Below are positions 33,697 to 39,973 of a DNA stretch of 40,400 bases, piece by piece. This DNA comes from a virus. The position numbers and the translations under genes are program-made. The DNA lies in the IMG/VR virus record IMGVR_UViG_3300045141_000480, positions 1 through 40,400 of that record. One strand, written 5' to 3'. The notes under the pieces are model-generated. The model did not search any database. It worked only from the letters and a program-made list of their open reading frames with translations, and was not told where the DNA came from. The number at the start of each line of letters is the position of its first letter. The first letter of the stretch is position 1.

Positions 33697-34074
33697 TTAC
33701 CCTGGAATCCGAGCTCGGCCAGGAGTCGTGGCAATTAGAGGCCCCTGGCTTGCCGGCAATGCGCGAAGTAATCGAATCGCTGACTCTTGCAGGATGGGCA
33801 CAGCGCGAAGACGGCGATAAGCCGTCAGAAGCTCCCGCTCGTCCTCAGACAGGCCAACCGGCTCCGGCTCAATCTCAGCCCCCAACGAGCGCAGCAACTG
33901 AGCCACCGTCACCGTCCTCAGGTAATGAGGAATAGCATTGACCACGTCGAGGGTAGGCTGGCCCTTGCCTGATTCCCACTGAGAGAGAAGGGAGTCGGAG
34001 ACACCCAGAAGCTCCCCCAGCCTTACCTGGGTGAAGGGACGGCCCGTCGCAGGGTCCTCACTACGGGCGGGCAT
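33697..34074 (-). CDS. CI/XRE-family repressor
   Basis: 125 residues on the - strand. Residues ~14-50 form the HTH (FTQVRLGELLGVSDSLLSQW, then ESGKGQPTLDVV), a clear Cro/CI-type domain whose recognition helix carries SDSLLSQWE. The C-terminal part (LSEDERELLTAYRRLRAVP) is a helical tail rather than a LexA-type peptidase, so induction may not be by RecA self-cleavage. It is divergent from the early promoter. It probably represses lytic genes from the palindromes at 34100-34151. The overlapping + strand frame is treated as a shadow. Confidence 0.85.
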   Translation of the reverse strand: MPARSEDPATGRPFTQVRLGELLGVSDSLLSQWESGKGQPTLDVVNAIPHYLRTVTVAQLLRSLGAEIEPEPVGLSEDERELLTAYRRLRAVPILQESAIRLLRALPASQGPLIATTPGRARIPG

Positions 34075-34099
34075 CCCGTAGCACGGTCGAGAAGTGCTC

Positions 34100-34116
34100 T
34101 TCCAATATCACTGGAA
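34100..34116. promoter_or_regulatory. Operator-like inverted repeat
   Basis: TTCCA - seven bases - TGGAA, between the repressor start and the early promoter. The 17-bp length is typical of CI/Cro-type operators. Candidate repressor or RHH binding site. Confidence 0.45.
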
Positions 34117-34133
34117 ACATTCGCAGAAAAGCC

Positions 34134-34163
34134 TGGACAGACGTATACGTCGTATTCTATTAT
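34134..34163 (+). promoter_or_regulatory. Early promoter with embedded palindrome
   Basis: TGGACA (34134-34139), 18-base spacer, TATTAT (34158-34163). The spacer starts with a perfect 12-bp palindrome GACGTATACGTC (34140-34151), placed so that a bound protein would block RNA polymerase. The expected transcription start is near 34170, inside the GGGAGGAG ribosome site of the first early gene, so the leader is extremely short. Confidence 0.7.
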
Positions 34164-34180
34164 CTGCGGGAGGAGTTCCA

Positions 34181-34408
34181 GTGAAACAAAAACTAAGCGT
34201 ACCGATACCAGTAAGGCTCCCGCAGGACGTTCGGGACAATCTCCAGGAGGAATCGAATCTGACAGGCATACCCGTCTCCACCTTGATCCGGAGCTCAGTC
34301 ATGCGCGACAGACGTGGTCTCGTCGTGCCTGATGATTCCAGTAATCCTAAAGAAGATTCTCAGATTCTTCAAGGAGCAGATGCAGAAGAGGCCAGCAGGA
34401 ATGGCTGA
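34181..34408 (+). CDS. Ribbon-helix-helix regulator (Cro-like role)
   Basis: 75 residues from the GTG at 34181, with GGGAGGAG about five bases upstream. Residues ~4-38 (KLSVPIPVRLPQDVRDNLQE, ESNLTGIPVSTLIRSSVMR) read as a MetJ/Arc/CopG ribbon-helix-helix: a beta strand, helix A, turn G-I-P, helix B. The C-terminal part is acidic and disordered. As the first gene of the early transcript opposite the repressor, it probably has a Cro-like role in the switch. The longer frame upstream would start inside the promoter and is rejected. Confidence 0.75.
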   Translation: MKQKLSVPIPVRLPQDVRDNLQEESNLTGIPVSTLIRSSVMRDRRGLVVPDDSSNPKEDSQILQGADAEEASRNG

Positions 34409-34586
34409 GCTGCACAACCTCACCATCGCCCTTGCGGAGAGCGAAGGCGTGACCGTGGGCGAGGCCCTGGTCACGATCCGGCGCATTCACGAGCGACGGG
34501 TGCTCGTAGTGGTTTCAGCCCCGCTCCACATCGTCATCGGCCCAGTCCATCTCGTGCCCGAGGACGACGCGGACGACGCGGAATAG
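34401..34586 (+). CDS. Small hypothetical early protein
   Basis: 61 residues from the ATG at 34401, which overlaps the previous stop and has AAGAGG about nine bases upstream; an ATG seven codons earlier is possible. A helical start (ELHNLTIALAESEGVTVGEAL), a hydrophobic beta hairpin (RVLVVVSAPLHIVIGPVHLV) and an Asp-rich end. No family recognised. It is followed by an inverted repeat that may terminate part of the early transcripts. Confidence 0.6.
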   Translation: MAELHNLTIALAESEGVTVGEALVTIRRIHERRVLVVVSAPLHIVIGPVHLVPEDDADDAE

Positions 34587-34588
34587 CG

Positions 34589-34623
34589 AAAGACCCGCTG
34601 TGCCGGGAAGCGCGCGGGTCTTT
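34589..34623. terminator. Inverted repeat, possible bidirectional terminator/attenuator
   Basis: AAAGACCCGC (34589-34598) and GCGGGTCTTT (34614-34623), perfect over ten bases with a 15-base loop. A run of A before and T after the stem suits both strands, though the T run is short. It lies only 16 bases before the next early gene, so it may be a partial terminator within the early operon. Confidence 0.55.
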
Positions 34624-34639
34624 CTAAGGAGAAGTACAC

Positions 34640-34825
34640 ATGGAAGATACACCAACCACACGTAACCCCGAGCAGCAGCTGCTGATGAAGCGCTGGGTCG
34701 CGGGCGAGATTGACCTGGTCGAGTTCATGGCTCTCTGGCCCCGGGCCTGGGACGGGCACCGTCTCCAGGACGAGCAGGACGAGGCCGTCATGACGGCGGT
34801 GCTCTTCCTCCAGGTGCAGCGATGA
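34640..34825 (+). CDS. Small hypothetical early protein
   Basis: 61 residues with AAGGAG before the ATG. Acidic, helical, with Trp-rich middle (LMKRWVAGEIDLVEFMALWP). Ends in a 4-base overlap with the next gene. No family recognised; the composition would suit a small host-interaction or anti-defence protein, but there is no evidence. Confidence 0.62.
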   Translation: MEDTPTTRNPEQQLLMKRWVAGEIDLVEFMALWPRAWDGHRLQDEQDEAVMTAVLFLQVQR

Positions 34826-35088
34826 CCGCCAACGAGCGCCTGCTTGCGGCTGAGGCTGAGACCCGGGAAGAGGCGAGCTACCGCTACTCCAGGGGTAGCG
34901 AGTGGGACCACATCGCGGCCTGCGCCCACATCGCCCTCCCCGGCGGCGTGGTCATCGTGACTTACCAGCCCACCAGGGGCTGGGACTACGCCTACGCCGA
35001 GACCCCGGAGGGGCTCTGGGGCGCCTTTCCCAACCGCGAGATGGTGCTGCTGGCGATTGAGTGCCGGCTCGAGGGGGTGCCAACATGA
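34822..35088 (+). CDS. Small hypothetical early protein
   Basis: 88 residues, ATGA overlap on both sides. A helical N-terminus is followed by a beta-rich body (IALPGGVVIVTYQPTRGWDY). No family recognised. It sits in the early run ahead of the RecT-like gene. Confidence 0.65.
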   Translation: MTANERLLAAEAETREEASYRYSRGSEWDHIAACAHIALPGGVVIVTYQPTRGWDYAYAETPEGLWGAFPNREMVLLAIECRLEGVPT

Positions 35089-35750
35089 CCAACCTGATTA
35101 CGGCCGCCGACAGACTGAGCGCGCTGGGCCTGGAGGCCCTGACCCTGGAGCGCCAGCACCGCCTCGGTTCCCAGGAGCTGCGTACGGTGAGCCTGACGCT
35201 GCCCTTCGCGGTGCTTAAGGTCTGCGCCCGCTACGACGCCAAGACCGAAAATCGCATCCTGCTCTGGACTACGGCGACGCTCGAGAAGGCTCTGGGGGGC
35301 CGCAAGCTGCCGGTGCACCTGGCCTACTGGTGCGACTGGGAGGGACACCGGGTCAACCTGAGCCCCGAGGGCGCCCTGGCCCTGCTCACAAGCGGCGACC
35401 TGCCCGAGGACGTGAAGGCGTATCTGCGCGCTAAAGAGGCCGAGACCGCGGCGCAGGTAGCGCGCGACCGTGAGGACCAGGGGCTGTTCGACAGCCTCAA
35501 CCGCATCGACCGCAGCGCCTCTGACCGCAGCTTCCTGCTGGCCCGCCGCCATGTGCCCCGGCCCAGTGTCGAGCGTCTGTGCAACGCCCGACCGTTGGGC
35601 GCGACGCTCTCGACGGCGCCAGACGAGGCGCGCTGTGTACTCAAGCCGTGGCACCTGGGGACGGAGCCGCACCGCAACGCCCGTGGCGAAACCTGGGGTC
35701 TGGTAGAGCGTCCTATCGACCGCGTAGAGGAGGCGGTCAAGCCGTGGTAG
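35085..35750 (+). CDS. Hypothetical early protein
   Basis: 221 residues from the ATG at 35085 (GAGGGGG upstream, ATGA overlap). The body is alpha/beta with an Arg-rich C-terminal half (DRSASDRSFLLARRHVPRP). No catalytic motif recognised. The neighbouring recombination genes suggest a DNA-metabolism role, but this is only context. Confidence 0.68.
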   Translation: MTNLITAADRLSALGLEALTLERQHRLGSQELRTVSLTLPFAVLKVCARYDAKTENRILLWTTATLEKALGGRKLPVHLAYWCDWEGHRVNLSPEGALALLTSGDLPEDVKAYLRAKEAETAAQVARDREDQGLFDSLNRIDRSASDRSFLLARRHVPRPSVERLCNARPLGATLSTAPDEARCVLKPWHLGTEPHRNARGETWGLVERPIDRVEEAVKPW

Positions 35751-35833
35751 CGCTTCACGTCATCGGCTGGGGCCTCGTCGCCGGCGTCTGCACCGCGTTC
35801 CTGGAGCAGCAGTACCGGATGTGGCGCTCATGA
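35744..35833 (+). CDS. Tiny membrane peptide candidate
   Basis: 29 residues from a GTG seven bases before the previous stop, with AGGAGG upstream. One hydrophobic helix (LHVIGWGLVAGVCTAFLE) and a short polar tail; its TGA overlaps the ATG of the RecT-like gene (ATGA). The strong ribosome site and overlap on both sides favour translation. Confidence 0.5.
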   Translation: MVALHVIGWGLVAGVCTAFLEQQYRMWRS

Positions 35834-36963
35834 CCACCGTACGCGTCCCGTCGCGCACCCACGCCGGCCACTTCTACGACGTGTCTATCGGCATCGACGG
35901 CACGCTTATCTGTACCTGCCCCGCGAGTTTCAACCACTTGGAATGCTGGCATCAGCGTTTCGTGAAAGAGGAAATGATGACTAACGAAGCCTCGAAAGCC
36001 CTGGTCCCCGTCGTGGTCCAGCCGAGCACGGCGCTCTTGCCGACGAGCCGCGAGCTCGACCTGGTAGAGCGCGCCGCGGCGATGATTTATGCCGGCGGCG
36101 TCTCTCTGCCCAAGGAGCTCAACACCAAGGAAAAGGTCGCTGCGGTGATGCTCTACGGCCTCGAGCTCGGGCTCAGGCCGATGACGGCAATCCAGCACCT
36201 CTTCCTGATTAACGGCAAGCTCGGGGCCTCGGCCCAGGTTATGGCCGGGATGTGCATGGCTAAGGAACCGGACATCAGCTTTCCGGTCGAGCGGCTCGAC
36301 GCCCAGGTCTGCACGATGCGGATGATCCGCCCGTCGCGTGGGCTCAACGAGGTCATGACCGTGACCTGGGAGCAGATTAAGCGGGCCGGCCTCGACCGTA
36401 ACCCGATGAACCAGCAGTACCCCGAGGACCGTCTGCGCTATCACGTCGTCAAGCGCCTCTGCCGTCTCGTGGCGCCGGACCTCATCAACAACATGGACGA
36501 GGGCGTGCCGGTCGCGGGCCTGGGCGGTGGCAGCTGGCGCGAGGACAAGGAGCTTGCCGACGCCGACCTCTACAACGAGGGCGATGCGCCGCTGCTGGCC
36601 CCGGCCGTAGCGGCCCCAGCGCCGCCTGAGAAGCCCGTAGCGGCCCCGGACGAGCTCACCGCGGTCTACATGGAGCTGCTCGACGCACGGGGCAAGGACG
36701 CGGGCCTGGCGGTGATGGCCTGGGCCCTGGAGAGCTTCCAGCACGCGGCGGGTAAGAACGGGCACCTCGACCGCTCAAAGCTCACGGCCGAGGAGGGCGC
36801 AGAGGTGCTTGAAGAGATGCGCCGTTACATCCGCACCGGCATCGCCCGCTGCCCCGAGGACGGGCACGAGCCGACGATAAACCCCGATACGGCCCTTATG
36901 GAGTGCAGTCTCTGCGGCTACGCGATGGAGCAGCCGGAGCCCGTAGCCGTGGGCCTCTTCTAG
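35830..36963 (+). CDS. SWIM zinc finger fused to RecT-like recombinase with C-terminal zinc ribbon
   Basis: 377 residues from the ATG at 35830 (ATGA overlap). Residues ~5-45 hold a SWIM motif CTCPASFNHLECWH (C28, C30, C39, H41). Residues ~70-240 carry the RecT/Bet-like annealing core: AAMIYAGGVSLPKEL, MLYGLELGLRPMTAIQHLFL and INGKLGASAQVMAGM are typical of this superfamily. The end has a zinc site CPEDGH (C341, H346) and CSLCGY (C359, C362). RecT proteins anneal single strands in phage recombination. Paired start codons with GAGG just upstream lie between the SWIM and RecT parts (35973-35978), so a RecT-only product is possible. Confidence 0.82.
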   Translation: MTTVRVPSRTHAGHFYDVSIGIDGTLICTCPASFNHLECWHQRFVKEEMMTNEASKALVPVVVQPSTALLPTSRELDLVERAAAMIYAGGVSLPKELNTKEKVAAVMLYGLELGLRPMTAIQHLFLINGKLGASAQVMAGMCMAKEPDISFPVERLDAQVCTMRMIRPSRGLNEVMTVTWEQIKRAGLDRNPMNQQYPEDRLRYHVVKRLCRLVAPDLINNMDEGVPVAGLGGGSWREDKELADADLYNEGDAPLLAPAVAAPAPPEKPVAAPDELTAVYMELLDARGKDAGLAVMAWALESFQHAAGKNGHLDRSKLTAEEGAEVLEEMRRYIRTGIARCPEDGHEPTINPDTALMECSLCGYAMEQPEPVAVGLF

Positions 36964-37113
36964 CTACTGGGGGCGGCACCGGAGGGGCGGGAACCTCCGG
37001 CGCTGCCTGTAGGGGCATTCCGAGGGGAGTATCCGGTGCTTCGACCTCGGCCCCTACGGGTAGCGCTTTAGCAGCTTTAGCAAACGAAGGGACAGACGCG
37101 TGAGGGTACAGGT
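36964..37113. other. Structured non-coding stretch
   Basis: 150 bases without a convincing gene. Two hairpins: CCGGAGG (36979-36985) / CCTCCGG (36994-37000); and a larger one with arms GTAGGGG (37009-37015) + CCGAGG (37020-37025) against CCTCGG (37045-37050) + CCCCTAC (37051-37057). A tandem GCTTTAGCA x2 follows (37065-37082). There is no T run, so these are not simple terminators. They may shape expression of the lysozyme gene behind them. Confidence 0.5.
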
Positions 37114-37506
37114 CTGAGGCTCGCACTCGGTTTCGCAGTTACAGCGCTCATCGTCGTAATCGGAGAGGGTTATGGATTACCTGCTGCTAGGTCTGCTTAC
37201 GCCGCTCGTGCTGGCGTTGCACAAGACGCTCCGCAGCCGTGTGACGAAGCCTGCGTCAGGGCGCTCATCTGCTCACAGCCCTGGCCGTGCCGGGAGGCGC
37301 TTGAGGTCGCCGGCTGCGAATCTCGCTTCGAGCCGCTGGCGTACAACGCGGGCAACTACGGCATTTTCCAAATCGCATCGGTCCATGCAGCCCGGGTCGG
37401 TGGTCAATTGGAACGACTCTTTGACCCAGAAACAAACGTCGCAATTGCCTTTGGTCTCTGGCTTGAAAACGGATGGTCAATCTGGGCCTGTCGTCCCGGA
37501 GGCTAG
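37114..37506 (+). CDS. Lysozyme/transglycosylase-like protein with signal segment, non-ATG start
   Basis: 130 codons open from a CTG at 37114; no ATG, GTG or TTG exists in this frame between the upstream stops (37069, 37078) and the catalytic region. The N-terminus RLALGFAVTALIVVIGEG is a good membrane or signal segment. A Cys-rich middle follows, then the muralytic core: GCESRFEPLAYNAGNYGIFQ with catalytic Glu, FDPETNVAIAFGLWLENGWS and WACRPGG, a clear lysozyme-like pattern. The CTG overlaps the stop of a six-codon GTG frame (CTGA), like other junctions here. A -1 shift from the ATG at 37172, which has its own GGAGAGGG and a hydrophobic start (MDYLLLGLLTPLVLALH), is an alternative. Confidence 0.7.
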   Translation: MRLALGFAVTALIVVIGEGYGLPAARSAYAARAGVAQDAPQPCDEACVRALICSQPWPCREALEVAGCESRFEPLAYNAGNYGIFQIASVHAARVGGQLERLFDPETNVAIAFGLWLENGWSIWACRPGG

Positions 37507-37509
37507 GCC

Positions 37510-37947
37510 GTGACCGACCTTCCTGCGCGTTCGGTGACCCTGAGCCTGCCGTTCCCTTACAGGGAGCTGCACCCCAACGACCGGCCCCATTTCCACAAGA
37601 AGGCTGCTGCTGTCCGCACCTACCGCATGGAGGCGAAGGTCGAGGCCAAACGCGTCATGGGCACGACGTACCGCCCGGGCGAGTACCCGCTGCGCACCCC
37701 GGTGCAGGCCCAGGTGACGTTCACCGTCACGGACGAGAGGCAGCGCGACGAGGACGGCCTCATGGCGAGCCTAAAGCCCATGTGGGACGGCTTCGTGGAC
37801 GCGCGGTTGCTCCTGGAGGACCACAACAAGGTGCTGCACATCGGTGCGCCGCTCATCGTGCACGGGGATAAGGCGGGCGTCGTCGTGGTGCTCACGGAGC
37901 CGGGGATGGCGCTGCACCTGGAGACGGTAGCGGAGTGGGCGCTGTGA
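37510..37947 (+). CDS. rusA: RusA-family Holliday junction resolvase
   Basis: 145 residues from a GTG with GGAGG eight bases upstream. Starts with the family's LSLPFPYRELHPNDR strand-loop and has the acidic pattern RDEDGLMASLKPMWDGF...LLEDHNKV, giving D80, D82 and D104, which correspond in order and spacing to the metal-binding Asp residues of RusA. It resolves branched recombination intermediates before packaging and pairs logically with the RecT-like protein. The stop overlaps the next GTG. Confidence 0.85.
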   Translation: MTDLPARSVTLSLPFPYRELHPNDRPHFHKKAAAVRTYRMEAKVEAKRVMGTTYRPGEYPLRTPVQAQVTFTVTDERQRDEDGLMASLKPMWDGFVDARLLLEDHNKVLHIGAPLIVHGDKAGVVVVLTEPGMALHLETVAEWAL

Positions 37948-38198
37948 GGTGTAACCACGCCCCATGCGCCTGCTGTTGGCTCTGCTCGGACCAGGAGCCG
38001 TGGTGGCGCGAGGCACGCGTGCAGGCCGGCCTGGGCTACGACCCGCCGAACGCAGCGCAGACCATCGTCTGTCCCGTGGTGACGGTGCCCTGCAAGGAGT
38101 GTGGCGAGCAGGTGTGGACCCTGGCTGCGTTTGAGAACGACGACGGCACCTGGGTCTGTGAGTCGTGTATGTGCGCGCTTATCGAGGCGGGGGAATGA
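37944..38198 (+). CDS. Cys-rich zinc-binding small protein
   Basis: 84 residues from the GTG at 37944 (GTGA overlap). Three Cys groups: CNHAPCACCWLC at the N-terminus, CPVVTVPCKEC in the middle and WVCESCMC near the end, enough for two or three zinc sites. No specific family recognised. It probably binds zinc as a small nucleic-acid or protein adaptor in the replication block. Confidence 0.7.
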   Translation: MRCNHAPCACCWLCSDQEPWWREARVQAGLGYDPPNAAQTIVCPVVTVPCKECGEQVWTLAAFENDDGTWVCESCMCALIEAGE

Positions 38199-38470
38199 CG
38201 GGCGACTCCATAGACCGCCTCAAGGCCGACCTGCTTACGGAGCCGGAGGTCAGGGCGCATCTTGCGGCCGAGCTGGACGAGGAGGTGCAGCGCTTCCTCC
38301 TTGACGTCGTGCGGGTGGCGCGCCGGCTGAGCCAGATGGACAACGTCTGGGAAGCGAGACGCATCCTGGCCGACTGGGCCATTGCCGTCACCGACCTTAA
38401 AGAGCGGACCGGCCGGGAGCTGGCCGTAAAGAGCAGGCCTAAACCAACCCTTGAAGGCTTCAAGAGGTGA
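38195..38470 (+). CDS. Small helical hypothetical protein
   Basis: 91 residues from the ATG at 38195, chosen for its ATGA overlap; upstream in-frame codons lie within the previous gene. Helical and charged (ADLLTEPEVRAHLAAELDEE, VARRLSQMDNVWEARRILA). It precedes and overlaps the ATPase gene by four bases, so it may be a helicase loader or partner, but no motif shows this. Confidence 0.65.
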   Translation: MTGDSIDRLKADLLTEPEVRAHLAAELDEEVQRFLLDVVRVARRLSQMDNVWEARRILADWAIAVTDLKERTGRELAVKSRPKPTLEGFKR

Positions 38471-39753
38471 GCCCGCTGGCGAGTGCCAGCCCCTGGGACC
38501 CCTGCTACGTCCGCGAGGACGGTTGGGTCGTGCACCGCTATGGCCTGGCGACGGGCAACACTCTGCGCTTCGCCGCGCGTGACATACGCAAGGAGCGTAC
38601 CGGCGTACACGCCAACATCGGCATAAGCGTCAACTGGATAAGCCTGGCCTGGTCCAACTTCAACATTGAGCGCGACGAGGACCGGGTGCGCCTCGCGAAC
38701 AGCGCCTATAAGCACCTCGACCCGCAGAGCAACGCCCTGGACATCGCCGAGTTCCCCCAGAACGCGATGAAGCACGCCCTCGACCTCTTCTGTTATGGGC
38801 TCTGGGACGAAGAGGTGGCGGTCAACGTCGGCGGCTGGATGGCGGGCGATGCCAACCGGACCCCGGCCAAACGGCTTCTGGGCGACTACGTCCTGGCCGA
38901 CGCCGGCACCATCCTCCATGCCCCGCCGGGGATGGGTAAGTCCTACACCGCCCTGGCCTGGGCGGTGAGTCAGGCCAACGGGGTCGAGAAGATCTGGCGG
39001 GTATACGACGCGGCTCTGCCTCTCTACATCAACCTGGAGCGCTCTGCCGGCTCAATGGCGGGACGCCTGGCGCGGGTAAACGTCGCCCTGGGGTTACCCG
39101 CTGAGACACCGTTGCCCTTCCTCAATGCCCGTGGCCGGACCCTGTCGGACGTCTACGAGGCGGCGAAGAAGACGGTGGAACAGGAGCGGGTCACCGTCTG
39201 CTACCTCGACTCGATAAGCCGGGCCGGGGCCGGCTCGATGAACGCCGACGACGTAGCCAACCGGATCATGGACATGCTCAACGCCCTGACCCCGACCTGG
39301 GTAGCGGTGGCGCACTCGCCCAGGGCCGACGACTCCCACGTCTTCGGCTCGCAAATGTTCGACGGTGCCGCCGACCTGGTCATCCAGCTGCGGGCCCAGC
39401 CCAGCCGGGACAAGCAGGCAACCGGGATCAGTCTCCAGGGCACAAAAGCCAACGACCTGCCGAAGGCGCCTATGTCCATCCATGTCTACGAGTGGGCCGC
39501 TGACGGCCTCCGGTCGATCCGGCGTGGCGCCCCTGGGGAGTTTGCCGAGCTCGACGCCAACCAGCGCCGTTCGTTGGAGGAGGAGATCAGTCTGCTGATT
39601 CAGTACCAGGGGCCAATGACCGGCACCCAGATTGCCGACGCCCTGGGGCGCAACCGGTCAAACATCGCCGCTTTTCTCGCGGGCAACAACACGTTTGAGC
39701 CCGAGCGGAGGGGTCGCGAGATGCTCTACAGATTCAAAACAGGGGGGTTTTAG
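38467..39753 (+). CDS. RecA-fold ATPase, RepA-like replicative helicase
   Basis: 428 residues from a GTG (GTGA overlap). Walker A HAPPGMGKS (151-159), a following LYINLERS strand, Walker B VCYLDSIS (244-251) and a later VAVAHSPRADDSHVFGSQMF sensor region match the AAA_25/RepA type of hexameric helicase. The last ~60 residues form a winged helix (GPMTGTQIADALGRNRSNIA). The N-terminal ~130 residues are an extra domain. No primase, polymerase or DnaB loader was found nearby, so it probably starts replication with host enzymes. The repeat cluster directly behind it is the likely target. Confidence 0.82.
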   Translation: MSPLASASPWDPCYVREDGWVVHRYGLATGNTLRFAARDIRKERTGVHANIGISVNWISLAWSNFNIERDEDRVRLANSAYKHLDPQSNALDIAEFPQNAMKHALDLFCYGLWDEEVAVNVGGWMAGDANRTPAKRLLGDYVLADAGTILHAPPGMGKSYTALAWAVSQANGVEKIWRVYDAALPLYINLERSAGSMAGRLARVNVALGLPAETPLPFLNARGRTLSDVYEAAKKTVEQERVTVCYLDSISRAGAGSMNADDVANRIMDMLNALTPTWVAVAHSPRADDSHVFGSQMFDGAADLVIQLRAQPSRDKQATGISLQGTKANDLPKAPMSIHVYEWAADGLRSIRRGAPGEFAELDANQRRSLEEEISLLIQYQGPMTGTQIADALGRNRSNIAAFLAGNNTFEPERRGREMLYRFKTGGF

Positions 39754-39973
39754 ACGTGTTTTTTGATGTGTTGCCCTCCTATGCGTTGCCCAACAGGTCA
39801 GACGGGCAACACATCGGGCAACACATGGAGGACCGCCGGCCGCTTTTCAGATTCAGAATTGGGCAATTGATGTGTTGTTGCCCATGTGTTGCCTTCCTAG
39901 AGAAAGAAGTGTTGCCTTTTTCTTTCTCTATAGGGCAACAACACATCAGGTTTTTAGAGGAGGGAGGGGACTG
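39754..39973. other. Iteron-like repeat cluster, candidate replication origin
   Basis: About 220 bases, AT-rich relative to the genome, immediately after the ATPase gene. The motif GATGTGTTGCCC or a variant occurs at least eight times: forward at 39765-39776, 39782-39791, 39869-39883 (with an extra TTG), 39883-39894 and 39907-39917; reverse at 39804-39815, 39816-39827 and 39933-39947 (with the extra TTG). The two longer variants are exact reverse complements, 49 bases apart, and enclose a perfect hairpin (39898-39930). Iterons beside a replication ATPase suggest an origin or an autoregulatory operator. No gene is evident; the long - strand frame across it is rejected. Confidence 0.65.
39898..39930. 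repeat. 11-bp perfect inverted repeat with a motif copy in its loop
   Basis: Arms TAGAGAAAGAA (39898-39908) and TTCTTTCTCTA (39920-39930); the 11-base loop carries GTGTTGCC. The arms are purine and pyrimidine runs, and the whole is flanked by the inverted long motif copies at 39869-39883 and 39933-39947, giving a nested dyad. Confidence 0.85.

Noticed and set aside
33690-33935. 81-codon + strand frame overlapping the repressor
   Set aside because: The - strand frame has a clear XRE domain and helical tail; the + frame has no family or good ribosome site.
36903-37103. 66-codon Gly/Ala/Thr frame after the RecT-like gene
   Set aside because: Low complexity, codon use unlike the phage genes, starts inside recT without a ribosome site, and covers strong hairpins.
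37172-37513. 113-codon frame with a hydrophobic start in the lysozyme region
   Set aside because: After the hydrophobic start the product is Arg/Ser-rich nonsense, while another frame has the muralytic core. Kept only as a possible frameshift entry.
39754-39973. CRISPR-like reading of the repeats
   Set aside because: The units are 12 bp, in both orientations, irregularly spaced, and no cas genes are present.
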